A stretch of DNA of 64,000 nucleotides from Pseudomonadota bacterium (GCA_028382005.1 JAOESH010000004.1:21170-85169); one strand, 5' to 3'; numbered from the stretch's first letter, positions 45,501 through 55,174 are shown. Numbers and translations: made by a program. The notes: generated from the sequence alone by a model not told the origin.

Positions 45501-47775
45501 AGTTGCTTTTCATGACTCCTCTATCAGGCACACCACTGGTCAGGCAATTTATATTGATGATATTCCAGATCAAGAAAACTTGTTACATGGAGGACTTGTT
45601 CTTTCTAAGTGTGCTTTCGGAAAAATTAAAAAAATAAATTATAGTAAGTTAAGTAATTTACCATTTTATACAAAAATTATAATGGCAAAAGATATTCCTG
45701 GTGAAAACGAGATTGGTCCCATTAAAAATGGAGAACCTATTCTTGCTGAAGATATAATTACATATTACGGTCAACCAGTTGCAATAATTCTAGCAAATAC
45801 GCATCAAGAAGCAATATACGCTGCAAATCTAGTTGAAGTTGAAATAGAGTTTATAGATGATCCAATTCTTACACTTGACGAGGCGTACTCTAAAAAATCA
45901 TTTTTGGATGATCCCATTATTTTAGAAAAGGGTTCAGTTGAAAATGAAATGGATCGTTCTAAGTTTAAAGTATCGGATAGTTTTGAAATTGGTGGTCAGG
46001 ACCATTTTTATTTAGAAACACATGTTGCACTAACTTTTCCAGGTGAAAATAATGAATACACGGTTTGGTCAAGTACGCAACATCCAACTGAGGTACAGCA
46101 TGGAGTTGGAAAGGTTTTAAAAGTTCCGTCAGCTAAAATCGATAGTAAAGTTCGAAGGTTAGGAGGAGGTTTTGGGGGTAAAGAAAGTCAGGCAACAATA
46201 TTTGCAGCAATGTCTGCTTTGTGTGCATTTGTTACTCAACAACCTGTAAAAATCCGTCTTAATCGGCATGATGATATGACTGCATCAGGAAAAAGACACA
46301 ACTTTAAGATATATTTTACAGTTGGTTTCTCAAGTAAAGGAAAGATAAATGCTCTTGATTTAAAGCTATTAAGTAATGGTGGAAATGTTTTGGATCTTTC
46401 AGGCCCAGTTATGACAAGAGCTTTAACCCATTTAGATAATTGTTATTTTATAAAATCCATTAAGGCTATTGGGTATATTTGTAAAACAAACACAGTTTCC
46501 AATACAGCCTTTAGAGGATTTGGTGGACCTCAAGGTATGCTTGCTATTGAAAATATTATTTATAGTGTGGCCCAGTTTTTAAAAAAACCGTTAGATGAAA
46601 TCAGGCACGTTAATTATTATTCCAAGTCAAATGGTCTTACCACACCTTATGGGCAAGTTGTCACAAAACCAAGAATTGATAGAGTTATTAAAGAAATTTA
46701 TGAATTCAGTGATTATCATAAAAGATTGCAAACAATAAAAAAATTTAATTTAGATCAAACAAGAAACAAATTACCTTTTAGAAAAGGACTTGCTCTTATG
46801 CCTGCAAAGTTTGGCATATCATTTAATAAGCCTTCTTTTAATCAGGCAGGAGCGTTAGTTCATATATACTCTGATGGATCGGTTCGATTAAATCATGGTG
46901 GAACAGAAATGGGGCAGGGGTTATTCGTTAAGGTAGCTCAAGTTGTTGCAGAATGTTTTAAAATTCCACTTGATCAAATACATATCACCTCTACTAATAC
47001 AGCTGAGGTTCCTAATACATCTGCAACGGCGGCCTCATCTGGTTCGGATTTAAACGGAATGGCTGCTTGGGATGCTGCATCTAAAATAAAAAATAGAATG
47101 ATAAATCATGCCTCTCAATTATTTCAGAAGCATAAGTCAGAGATAATTTTTGAAAATGGTAGAATATTAGCGGGTAATAAAAGTTTGTCATTTTCAGAAT
47201 TAACATTTTCTTGTTGGGAAAATAGAATTTCACTTTCCTCAACAGGTTTTTATAAAACTCCAAAAATACATTGGGATCAAGGTAAGTTAAAAGGTCATCC
47301 TTATTTTTACTTTACGTGGGGAGCTGCTGTATCAGAAGCTTTAATAGATATTAATACAGGAGAAAGTAGAATACTTCAGGCAGATATTATTCAAGATTGT
47401 GGTAATTCACTTAATGAAAATATTGATATTGGTCAAATTGAAGGTGGTTTTATTCAAGGTCTTGGTTGGTTGACATGTGAAGAGCTTCATTTCTCTCAAG
47501 ATGGAAAGTTACTAACTACAGGGCCTTCAACTTATAAGTTACCTGGTAGTAGAGACGCCCCACCAAAGTTTAAAGTCAAATTACTTGAAAATGCAGATAA
47601 TGATGAAAAAACTATTTTTAGATCTAAGGCTGTTGGAGAGCCACCAATATTATTAGCTATTTCACATTTATTAGCTCTGAAGGACGCTATTAAAGCAGCT
47701 AATCCATTATCAAGACCAGAATTGTTAAACTCACCAGCTACTCCTTCAGAAATTTTAAAAGTTATTAGAGCTTAA
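45490..47775 (+). CDS. xdhB: Xanthine dehydrogenase large (molybdopterin) subunit
   Basis: Hydroxylates hypoxanthine or xanthine to urate. The 761-aa subunit keeps all three purine-site residues of true xanthine dehydrogenases: Glu in LGGGFGGKES, Arg in NTAFRGFGGPQG, and the base Glu in KAVGEPPILLA near the C-terminus. Other cofactor loops: GGTEMGQGLFVKVAQV and ATAASSGSDLNG. So it is more likely XDH than an aldehyde or CO oxidase. It overlaps xdhA and is followed after 81 bp by the purine permease. Confidence 0.96.
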   Translation: MMNKVAFHDSSIRHTTGQAIYIDDIPDQENLLHGGLVLSKCAFGKIKKINYSKLSNLPFYTKIIMAKDIPGENEIGPIKNGEPILAEDIITYYGQPVAIILANTHQEAIYAANLVEVEIEFIDDPILTLDEAYSKKSFLDDPIILEKGSVENEMDRSKFKVSDSFEIGGQDHFYLETHVALTFPGENNEYTVWSSTQHPTEVQHGVGKVLKVPSAKIDSKVRRLGGGFGGKESQATIFAAMSALCAFVTQQPVKIRLNRHDDMTASGKRHNFKIYFTVGFSSKGKINALDLKLLSNGGNVLDLSGPVMTRALTHLDNCYFIKSIKAIGYICKTNTVSNTAFRGFGGPQGMLAIENIIYSVAQFLKKPLDEIRHVNYYSKSNGLTTPYGQVVTKPRIDRVIKEIYEFSDYHKRLQTIKKFNLDQTRNKLPFRKGLALMPAKFGISFNKPSFNQAGALVHIYSDGSVRLNHGGTEMGQGLFVKVAQVVAECFKIPLDQIHITSTNTAEVPNTSATAASSGSDLNGMAAWDAASKIKNRMINHASQLFQKHKSEIIFENGRILAGNKSLSFSELTFSCWENRISLSSTGFYKTPKIHWDQGKLKGHPYFYFTWGAAVSEALIDINTGESRILQADIIQDCGNSLNENIDIGQIEGGFIQGLGWLTCEELHFSQDGKLLTTGPSTYKLPGSRDAPPKFKVKLLENADNDEKTIFRSKAVGEPPILLAISHLLALKDAIKAANPLSRPELLNSPATPSEILKVIRA

Positions 47776-47856
47776 CAAGTTAAGTAACTTTAGTTTGTGT
47801 TCATCTATATATTGTGATTTGATTTTATAGTTTAACAACATATAGGGGAGGTAAAT

Positions 47857-49185
47857 ATGAGTACCTTAGAAAATGTTTCTAAAGAAGATCTTAAAAATCC
47901 TGATTATGTTCCACCTTTACAAGTTGGAATAATACTCGGTTTACAACATGTTTTAGCAATGTTTGTAAGTAATGTAACTCCATCAATTATAATTGCTGGT
48001 GTTGCAGGATTTGCATTTGGAAGTGCCGATACTGTCTTTTTAATACAGATGTCGATGCTATTTGCTGGTATAGCAACTTTAATGCAAACAATAGGTTTTG
48101 GTCCAGTAGGGGCTAGACTTCCAGTTATGCAAGGTACTAGTTTTGCCTTTGTACCAGTTATGATTGGAGCCGCTAAAATGGGTATGGGAACCCTGTTTGG
48201 TGGAATAGTCATTGGAGGTTTGTTTCACGCTTTTATGGGGTTGTTCATTGGCAAAATAAGACATTGGTTTCCTCCGCTCGTATCTGGAATAATTATTTTG
48301 GCAATTGGTATTTATCTAATCCCAGTTGGTATTCAATATGCTGCTGGTGGGGCAGGCGATTTTAATATGTCGAAACCGACCTGGGGAGGTCTAGGCAATT
48401 GGAGTCTAGCAATAATTGTTATATTAGTATCTTTTGGATTAAAATTTTGGACAAAAGGTATTATTTCAAGCTCATCAGTACTTTTAGGAATGATTGTAGC
48501 TTATATCATCGCTATTTTAATGGGAGACGTAAACTTCTCTGGTGTTAGTAAAGCTGCATGGTTTGCCTTGCCAGAACCATTTAAGTATGGTTTTGATATT
48601 AACTTGACTGTAATTATAGCCATGTGCCTTATGTCTATTGTAAGTGCAATTGAGACCGTTGGAGATATCTCAGGTATAGCCAAAGGTGGAGCCAATCGAG
48701 AAGCTACAGACAAAGAACTTCAAGGTGGTACCTACGCTGATGGAATAGGTACTGCAGTTGCTGGAATTTTTGGAGGTTTACCAAATACTAGTTTTAGCCA
48801 AAATGTTGGTTTAATTTCTATGACTGGTGTAATGAGCAGATCTGTTGTTACTATAGCAGCCATTTTTCTAATACTTTGTGGTCTCGTTCCTAAAATAGGC
48901 TCACTAGTTTCTTCTATGCCAATAGCCGTGTTAGGAGGGGGAGTTATTGTCATGTTTGGTATGGTTGCATCTGCAGGTATAAATATGCTTAGTAGTGTAA
49001 ATTGGAATAGAAGGAATATGATGATATTTGCTATTTCTTTATCTATAGGTTTTGGATTACAAAAAGTTCCTGCTTCTGTTCAAGGATTAGGAGGAGATCT
49101 TCAAATGCTTATGACATCTGGCTTATTACCAGCTGCTTTTTTAGCTGTTTTATTAAATATTATTTTACCAGAGGAAGATAAATAA
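47857..49185 (+). CDS. NCS2-family xanthine/uracil permease
   Basis: A 442-aa inner-membrane permease with about 14 helices. The NCS2 signature regions are FGPVGARLPVMQGTSFAFVP, and near residue 290 GIFGGLPNTSFSQNVGLISMTGV, close to the XanQ/UapA purine-specific pattern. It brings in xanthine, urate or uracil with protons; position after xdhAB makes xanthine or urate most likely. A GGGGAGG ribosome site precedes the ATG. It ends with a strong terminator. Confidence 0.93.
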   Translation: MSTLENVSKEDLKNPDYVPPLQVGIILGLQHVLAMFVSNVTPSIIIAGVAGFAFGSADTVFLIQMSMLFAGIATLMQTIGFGPVGARLPVMQGTSFAFVPVMIGAAKMGMGTLFGGIVIGGLFHAFMGLFIGKIRHWFPPLVSGIIILAIGIYLIPVGIQYAAGGAGDFNMSKPTWGGLGNWSLAIIVILVSFGLKFWTKGIISSSSVLLGMIVAYIIAILMGDVNFSGVSKAAWFALPEPFKYGFDINLTVIIAMCLMSIVSAIETVGDISGIAKGGANREATDKELQGGTYADGIGTAVAGIFGGLPNTSFSQNVGLISMTGVMSRSVVTIAAIFLILCGLVPKIGSLVSSMPIAVLGGGVIVMFGMVASAGINMLSSVNWNRRNMMIFAISLSIGFGLQKVPASVQGLGGDLQMLMTSGLLPAAFLAVLLNIILPEEDK

Positions 49186-49216
49186 TAATTTTAAAATTTT
49201 TATAAATACTGTTATG

Positions 49217-49251
49217 TTACACCGCTAAACTATAAGCGGTGTAATTTTTTT
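49217..49251 (+). terminator. Intrinsic terminator after the purine permease gene
   Basis: TTACACCGCT-aaactata-AGCGGTGTAA-TTTTTTT: a perfect 10-bp stem, 8-base loop and T7 run 31 bases after the permease stop. It ends only 8 bases before the start codon of the deaminase, so that gene needs its own promoter within or upstream of the hairpin, or depends on read-through. Confidence 0.85.
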
Positions 49252-49259
49252 ATCATATC

Positions 49260-50612
49260 ATGTCTAATATCTTAATAAAAAATGCTAAAATTATAGCAAC
49301 TATGGATGACAATCAAAATGAAATTGTTAACCAATCTATTTACTGTGAAAATGGAAAAATTATCGAAATTGGTGAATGTAACAACGAAAATTATGATAGT
49401 AAGTATACCATAAATGCCTCAGAAATGGTTGTAATACCAGGTCTCATTAATACACATCATCATTTATTTCAAAATTTAACTCGTTGCTATACAAACGCTC
49501 AAAATGAATCATTGTTTGGTTGGTTAACAAGTTTATATCCAATTTGGAATAAAATAATTCCTTCTGATATTTATATTTCATCTTTAATAGGCTTATCAGA
49601 AATGGTAATGAGTGGGTGTACCACTTCAAGTGATCATCTGTATCTTTTTCCTAATGGTTCTAAACTTGAAGACCAAATTGAAGCCGCTAAAAATGTAGGT
49701 TGTAGGTTTCATGCAACTAGAGGTTCAATGAGTATTGGGGTTAGTAAAGGAGGGTTGCCACCTGACACTCTTGTAGAAGAAGAAAACTTTATATTAAAGG
49801 ATTGTCAAAGAGTTATTGAAACGTTTCATGATGATTCTGACTTATCAATGTTAAAAATAGCTTTAGCTCCATGTTCACCATTTAGTGTGAGTCAAAATTT
49901 GATGAGAGAGACAGCAATTTTAGCTAGAGATTTTTCTGTGGGAATGCATACCCACTTAGCAGAAAATAAAGAAGATATAATTTACACCCAGGAAAATTTT
50001 GGTATGCGACCAGGGCAATATATTGAAGAATTGGGATGGCTTGGAAATGACGTTTGGCATGCTCATTGTGTTCAATTAGATCAAAGTGAAATAAGTTTGT
50101 TTGCAAACACAGGTACAGGAATAGCTCATTGTCCTTGTTCGAATATGCGTTTAGCAAGTGGTATTGCTCCTTTACGAAACTGGATTGATTCAGGTGTTAA
50201 TGTTGGATTAGGTGTTGATGGATCAAGTTCTAATGATAGTGGCCATCTTTTAAATGAAGCTCGTCAAGCTATGCTCTTACAAAGAGTTAATCTTGGAGCA
50301 GATAAATTTTCTGCTCGAGAAGCACTATATACTGCTACAAGAGGTGGAGCCAAGGTTCTTAATAGAAATGACATAGGACAAATTGCGGTCGGTAAGGCTG
50401 CAGATTTTGCTATTTACGATCTTAATCAAATTTCATTGTCTGGAACTTGGAGTGATCCATTAGCTGGTTTAGTGTTTTGTTCACCTATGCATACAGCGTA
50501 TACGATATGTAATGGAAAAATCATTTCTGAGACAGGTAATATGTGTAATTTTGATATAGGTATTTCACTTGATGAACATAAGTCGGCATCAAAAAGATTG
50601 CTAGATTTATAA
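49260..50612 (+). CDS. Amidohydrolase, guanine/8-oxoguanine deaminase type
   Basis: A 450-aa zinc amidohydrolase of the cytosine/guanine deaminase superfamily. Metal ligands and catalytic residues are in LINTHHHLFQNLTR, MHTHLAENKED, WHAHCVQLD and GVDGSSSNDSG. QNLTRCY and GCTTSSDHLYLFPNG fit the 8-oxoguanine deaminase/hydroxydechloroatrazine hydrolase branch, so it probably converts 8-oxoguanine to urate or guanine to xanthine. Either product enters the island. No Shine-Dalgarno is visible before ATG 49260 because the terminator T-run fills the region. Confidence 0.88.
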   Translation: MSNILIKNAKIIATMDDNQNEIVNQSIYCENGKIIEIGECNNENYDSKYTINASEMVVIPGLINTHHHLFQNLTRCYTNAQNESLFGWLTSLYPIWNKIIPSDIYISSLIGLSEMVMSGCTTSSDHLYLFPNGSKLEDQIEAAKNVGCRFHATRGSMSIGVSKGGLPPDTLVEEENFILKDCQRVIETFHDDSDLSMLKIALAPCSPFSVSQNLMRETAILARDFSVGMHTHLAENKEDIIYTQENFGMRPGQYIEELGWLGNDVWHAHCVQLDQSEISLFANTGTGIAHCPCSNMRLASGIAPLRNWIDSGVNVGLGVDGSSSNDSGHLLNEARQAMLLQRVNLGADKFSAREALYTATRGGAKVLNRNDIGQIAVGKAADFAIYDLNQISLSGTWSDPLAGLVFCSPMHTAYTICNGKIISETGNMCNFDIGISLDEHKSASKRLLDL

Positions 50613-50615
50613 GTA

Positions 50616-51131
50616 TTAAAAAATTAAATGTCTTATTTGATTTTCTTTGAAATGATATTCCTTTAAATTAATTGAAGGATTTTCATTTTTTTTAATCCTA
50701 TCAACAATCCAAAAATCTTGATTTTTTCTAACTAATAAAGGGTGATGCCAAATATTCTTTTTATAAGTTATACCAACGTCACCTTTTATGTGAAAACATC
50801 TCATAGTATCTAAATCTGGCATATCGTTTTTTTCCTTAGATACAACTATTAACCAATCTATATTTTGAATAGGTAAAAAGCTTTGAGAAGCAATAGGGTG
50901 TTTTTCCATTATTTTTATTTCAACAGGTATATTTCTTGGAGATCCTGAAAAAATTGAAATTGCAGAAATTCCATCTTCATTGTTTAATTCTAAATCTGAA
51001 ATATTGTGATGTCTGACTGTAGTACCTTGATTTATAGAAATTTTTTTAAAAGCTGATTCTTTAGATATTAAATGTCCAAATTCAGAAAAATTATCTAAGT
51101 TTATATTTTCAATTTTAATCTTGTTAATCAT
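50616..51131 (-). CDS. allA: Ureidoglycolate lyase
   Basis: Splits (S)-ureidoglycolate to glyoxylate and urea. The 171-aa cupin-like AllA family protein has FSEFGHLIS at the start, VEIKIMEKHPIASQSFLPI, FHIKGDVGITYKKNIWHHPLL in the core, and WIVDRI. Length is normal. It overlaps the allantoicase gene by eight bases and is the last gene of the minus-strand operon. It converges with the deaminase gene, only three bases apart. Confidence 0.93.
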   Translation of the reverse strand: MINKIKIENINLDNFSEFGHLISKESAFKKISINQGTTVRHHNISDLELNNEDGISAISIFSGSPRNIPVEIKIMEKHPIASQSFLPIQNIDWLIVVSKEKNDMPDLDTMRCFHIKGDVGITYKKNIWHHPLLVRKNQDFWIVDRIKKNENPSINLKEYHFKENQIRHLIF

Positions 51132-52119
51132 CTAACTTTGTCCCAAATATTCTTAGTCTGGAAACTCCTCCATCTGGGTAAATATTCAATCTAATATGTG
51201 TGGCTTCATTTTTTGAATTTGAATTAATTTTATATTTATGGATATTGTCTGCACTTAACTTTGTTTCATTCAATATGATATTCCAATTCTCTGAGTTTTG
51301 AATAAGGTCTTTCGTTGTTATATTTTTATCAATAGATGTCGCTTGAATTGATGCTCGATCAGGATAATTGCCTTTAAAATGGGCCGTATCAATTTCAATT
51401 TTTTCAATATTACCTTTTTGAGCTAATTTGATAATGATCCAATCATTACCCGGTTCACGTCTTCTTCTTGTTTCCCAGCCATCACCCATTGTCTTTCCTC
51501 TTCCATCTGAAAGAAGTGCAGAAACGTCACCATAATGAGCATTATTATAAGCTAGAATAGATCCGCCTAGTTTTAAGGAAGATAATTCTATTATTTCATC
51601 ACTATTGAATTGCTTCCAGTTATATTTAACTTCTCCAAATAACCTAATTCTAGCAACACCGCCGTCGGGAAATATTTGTAATCTTATAAAATTAAGTGTT
51701 TCTTTTAAATTTAATTCAAAATTATTCTTACAATCGCCAATTAAGCTAGTTTTATCTATTAAAGTCGTCCAATTAGAATCTTTATCTGGTTCAGTCTCGC
51801 TATATATTCCTTCTAAAGAAAAAAAAGGAGGAAAGTTTCCAGTAAAATAACTCGTATCTATTTCTATCTTAGATATTATACCAGCTGAACCAAGTTTTAT
51901 AATTGCCCAGTCATTTCCTCCATCACGGCGTCTTTTACTTTCCCATCCATCCATCCACTTTCCATGATTATCATATTTATCTTCGATAAATATTGGGTCT
52001 TTATCATTTAACATTCTTGTAACTTCACCAAAAAAGTCGTCAGAAAAGGCTAATATTTTTGTTCCCATTTTAGGAGAAGCAAGATTAACTAAACCCTTAA
52101 TTGCACTATCTATAGTCAT
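51124..52119 (-). CDS. alc: Allantoicase
   Basis: Hydrolyses allantoate to ureidoglycolate and urea. Two homologous beta-sandwich repeats, as in the known enzyme: DGWESKRRRDGGNDWAIIKLG near residue 65 and DGWETRRRREPGNDWIIIKLA near residue 223; each is followed by a KIEIDT(S/A)(Y/H)F segment. ATG 52119 (331 aa) has AGGA nine bases upstream and is chosen over 52152. It follows the hydantoinase-like gene in the operon. Confidence 0.94.
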   Translation of the reverse strand: MTIDSAIKGLVNLASPKMGTKILAFSDDFFGEVTRMLNDKDPIFIEDKYDNHGKWMDGWESKRRRDGGNDWAIIKLGSAGIISKIEIDTSYFTGNFPPFFSLEGIYSETEPDKDSNWTTLIDKTSLIGDCKNNFELNLKETLNFIRLQIFPDGGVARIRLFGEVKYNWKQFNSDEIIELSSLKLGGSILAYNNAHYGDVSALLSDGRGKTMGDGWETRRRREPGNDWIIIKLAQKGNIEKIEIDTAHFKGNYPDRASIQATSIDKNITTKDLIQNSENWNIILNETKLSADNIHKYKINSNSKNEATHIRLNIYPDGGVSRLRIFGTKLDD

Positions 52120-52139
52120 AATTAATAATCCTGAATTAT

Positions 52140-53546
52140 TTAGAGTAAACAAAAATCTCTTGAAACATATTTACCAAGGTTCTTTTGTGTAATAAATTTA
52201 TTTTGTTCGTATATTTTTTGACCCCTTAACCAGGTTTGAATTGGCCAACCTTTAATTTCTAAATTTTCGTATGGAGTATAGTCTGATCCGTGATGAAGGT
52301 CAGCTTGTTTAATTTTTTTTACCTTGTTTGGATCCCAAACAGTTAAATCTGCATCACCACCTATTTTAATAGAACCTTTTTGTGGATATAATCCATACAT
52401 CTTTGCAGGGTTTGTAGAAGTTAACTCAACAAATCTTTCAATTGAAATTCTATTTTTACTAACGCCTTCAGAGAATAAGATTGGAAGCCTAGTTTCTACA
52501 CCAGGTATTCCATTAGGAACCCATTTAAAAGAAGTTCGTGCTCCTGGCCGATCTTTTCCTTTTTTATCTTTAAATTTAAAAGGGCAGTGATCTGAAGAAA
52601 AAATATCAAAAGTTCCATCAATTATTCCTTCCCATATTGCTTCTTGACTTTCTTTATCTCTTGGAGGTGGAGAGCATACATATTTAGCGCCCTCAAAGTC
52701 CATATTAAGTCCTTTCATATCATCTTCAGTTAGGCAGATATATTGAGGACATGTTTCTGAAAAAACCTTAATACCATTTTCTTTAGCCCATTTTATTTGA
52801 GAGAGAGCTTCATTTCCTGACACATGAACTATTACTATTGGTATATCAACAATTTGTGCATGACTGATAGCTCTGTGAGTGGCTTCTCGTTCCACTATCT
52901 GAGGTCTTGATAATCCATGATAGTAAGGAGCTAATTTACCCTCATCTTCTAATTTTTTAGTTAAATATCTTATAGCATCATAACCTTCTGCATGAACCAT
53001 AACCAATGTTTTTTCTTTTTTTGCAACTTCAAAAACTTTTAATAGTTCTTCATCATTTAATACAAGGTCATCGTATGTCATGAAAACTTTGAAAGAAGTA
53101 TATCCATCTCTAGCTAATGCAGGAAGCTCTTGTCCCAAAACTTGCGGTGATGGATCACTAATTATCAAATGAAAAGAAGTATCCACAAATAAATTATCCT
53201 TAGCTTTTGCATGATAATTTTCTACACATTCTCTTAAGGACTGACCTTTTTCCTGCATAGCAAATGGTAATACTGTTGTTGATCCACCAGCTGCTGCAGA
53301 CATTGTGGCGCTTTGAAAGTTATCAGCCATTTCGACATCAGGTCCTGAAGGTTGATCGATATGTACATGTGCATCTATTCCACCCGGAAGAATAATTAAA
53401 TCCGAAGCATCTTCTATAACTTTGGCATTTTTATTTAATTGACCTAATGCACAAATTTTTCCATCAGAGATACCAATGTCACAATTTTCCGTACCCTTTT
53501 CAGTAACCACTCTACCGTTAGTTAGAATAATATCTAGATTTTCCAT
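52140..53546 (-). CDS. Dihydropyrimidinase/D-hydantoinase family amidohydrolase, probable allantoinase
   Basis: A 468-aa zinc cyclic-amidohydrolase. Metal ligands: DAHVHIDQP, carboxylated Lys in SFKVFMTYDD, MVHAEG, IVIVHVSGNEAL, and Asp in FSSDHCPF. By sequence it looks like HydA/dihydropyrimidinase more than AllB. Yet it lies between puuD and alc in an operon that otherwise encodes every step from urate to glyoxylate, and no AllB or PuuE is present; allantoin is itself a hydantoin. I infer that it opens allantoin to allantoate. Dihydrouracil hydrolysis is the alternative, less likely as no preA/preT or beta-ureidopropionase gene is nearby. Confidence 0.88.
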   Translation of the reverse strand: MENLDIILTNGRVVTEKGTENCDIGISDGKICALGQLNKNAKVIEDASDLIILPGGIDAHVHIDQPSGPDVEMADNFQSATMSAAAGGSTTVLPFAMQEKGQSLRECVENYHAKAKDNLFVDTSFHLIISDPSPQVLGQELPALARDGYTSFKVFMTYDDLVLNDEELLKVFEVAKKEKTLVMVHAEGYDAIRYLTKKLEDEGKLAPYYHGLSRPQIVEREATHRAISHAQIVDIPIVIVHVSGNEALSQIKWAKENGIKVFSETCPQYICLTEDDMKGLNMDFEGAKYVCSPPPRDKESQEAIWEGIIDGTFDIFSSDHCPFKFKDKKGKDRPGARTSFKWVPNGIPGVETRLPILFSEGVSKNRISIERFVELTSTNPAKMYGLYPQKGSIKIGGDADLTVWDPNKVKKIKQADLHHGSDYTPYENLEIKGWPIQTWLRGQKIYEQNKFITQKNLGKYVSRDFCLL

Positions 53547-53561
53547 ATCTATTTTCCGTTA

Positions 53562-54788
53562 TTATTTATTTTTTGTTAAATTCAGTATTGTTAAGTAAAG
53601 CTTTTCAATCTCAGCTCTTTCATGATTTTCTAAAAATGACACATTGCCTGGTGGCATTGCAAATGAAGCAACTGATTGAGAATATATATTTTCAATATTA
53701 ACTATTATGTCTTCAGCAGTCTCCAGTATTAGTTGCTTTGGAGGGTTATGCATATTGTCCCATAATGGTTCTTTGGCATGACACATTGAACATTTTGAAA
53801 CTATGATTTCCTGAGCACTACTTAAAATAGGTTTAGGTATATCTTTAATTAAATGAACATTTTGATTTAATTTAGTAAGTTGTGGTTTACCATAATCAGA
53901 AATAAATATTGATAAAAACAATAAAATTATTACTGGAAAAATTATCCAATATGGCGGCTTTAGCCCAGTATGTTTTATGTTAAAAAAATGTCTTATTAAT
54001 GCACCGATGATTAATATAATAGGAATAACCATCCAAGAATATGTTGTTGCATAAATTATTGGATAATGATTTGAAACCATAATAAAAATTACTGGTAGCG
54101 TTAAGTAATTATTATGAAGAGAACGTTGCTTAGCGATCATGCCGTATTTTGCGTCAGGAGTTTCATTTTTAATAAGGCTGGCGACTACTTTTTTTTGTCC
54201 TGGAATAATAACCATTAAAACATTAGCGACCATTATTGTGCCCAATACTGTTCCAATTTGCATGAAAGCACCTCTATAACTAAATAGCTCTGAGTAGGCC
54301 CATGACATCACTGTAATTAAAATAAAAATAGATAGAATTAAGGTATAAACATTTGTTTTTAATGAAATCCTGCACATAATATCATATACCAACCAACCAA
54401 AAATAATTCCAAAAATAGAAATTAATATAGCTTCATATTTTTCAAAATCGTATTTAATCATATCAATCAAATACAATTCTGCTCCCGCATAGTAAATAAG
54501 TGCTAATAAAGCGAAGCCTGAAACCCATGTAGCGTAGGCCTCCCATTTAAACCACGTTAATTCAGAAGGAAGTTTAGAAGGGGCGACTAAATATTTAACT
54601 AGGTGATAAAAACCACCGCCATGCACTTGCCAAGCTTCACCATATGATTTTGGAGGTAAACTTTGATTCTGTTTTAAACTGAGATCTAGAGCTATGAAGT
54701 AAAAGCTAGATCCAATCCAAGCAATTGCAGCAATAACATGAAACCATCTCAAGACAAGCTCTAGCCATTCATGCATAAGAAACATCAT
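53562..54788 (-). CDS. puuD: Membrane-bound urate hydroxylase with C-terminal cytochrome c
   Basis: Oxidises urate to 5-hydroxyisourate at the inner membrane. The N-terminal part of about 300 aa has eight or so helices, starting LRWFHVIAAIAWIGSSFYF, then LPVIFIMVSNHYP, the urate-oxidase DUF989 segment. The C-terminal periplasmic domain has heme motif CSMCH near residue 336 and probable Met ligand in AMPPGN. Electrons should go to the respiratory chain, not directly to O2 to make peroxide. It sits 3 bases after uraH and 15 before the hydantoinase-like gene. AGGGGAAG precedes the start. Confidence 0.94.
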   Translation of the reverse strand: MMFLMHEWLELVLRWFHVIAAIAWIGSSFYFIALDLSLKQNQSLPPKSYGEAWQVHGGGFYHLVKYLVAPSKLPSELTWFKWEAYATWVSGFALLALIYYAGAELYLIDMIKYDFEKYEAILISIFGIIFGWLVYDIMCRISLKTNVYTLILSIFILITVMSWAYSELFSYRGAFMQIGTVLGTIMVANVLMVIIPGQKKVVASLIKNETPDAKYGMIAKQRSLHNNYLTLPVIFIMVSNHYPIIYATTYSWMVIPIILIIGALIRHFFNIKHTGLKPPYWIIFPVIILLFLSIFISDYGKPQLTKLNQNVHLIKDIPKPILSSAQEIIVSKCSMCHAKEPLWDNMHNPPKQLILETAEDIIVNIENIYSQSVASFAMPPGNVSFLENHERAEIEKLYLTILNLTKNK

Positions 54789-54791
54789 ATT

Positions 54792-55145
54792 TTAACTTCC
54801 CCTATAAGTACTGTAACCAAAAGGTGATAAAAGTAATGGGACGTGATAATGCTCAAGTTTATTAATTACATTAAACCTAATAGGAATTTGATTTAAAAAT
54901 AAATTTTTATCTAAATTTATATATTCTTTTTTTAAATAATCACCTGCAAAAAATAATAGCTCATAGTTTATTTCTTCTAAATTTTCTGCTGATATTAATG
55001 GTCCTTCAACTCTACCGTCTTCATTAGTTACAAATTTTCCAATTAAAAACTTTTCTAATTTGTTTATTTTGAATAATTGAATTTTAACTTTTGAAGCAGG
55101 TTTGCCTTTACTAGTGTCAAGAACGTGTGTAGTTAATCCAGCCAT
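54792..55145 (-). CDS. uraH: 5-hydroxyisourate hydrolase (transthyretin-like)
   Basis: Hydrolyses HIU to OHCU. The 117-aa protein has catalytic His in GLTTHVLD, Arg in EDGRVEGPL, His in HYHVPLLLSPFGYSTYRGS, and ends in the diagnostic YRGS tetrapeptide. ATG 55145 (MAGLTT) is chosen over 55160. It is the first gene of the operon uraH-puuD-hyd-alc-allA and diverges from uraD over 70 bp. No signal peptide: cytoplasmic. Confidence 0.95.
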   Translation of the reverse strand: MAGLTTHVLDTSKGKPASKVKIQLFKINKLEKFLIGKFVTNEDGRVEGPLISAENLEEINYELLFFAGDYLKKEYINLDKNLFLNQIPIRFNVINKLEHYHVPLLLSPFGYSTYRGS

Positions 55146-55174
55146 AAATTTCTCTATCAAAAGTTATATGAAGT

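Noticed and set aside
47776-47856. Xanthine-type riboswitch in the leader of the permease gene
   Set aside because: Only 81 bases and no stable paired structure that I can recognise; a covariance-model scan would be needed to claim one.
47904-48953. Several minus-strand ORFs inside the NCS2 permease
   Set aside because: Complement of hydrophobic codons gives long open frames; no family features.
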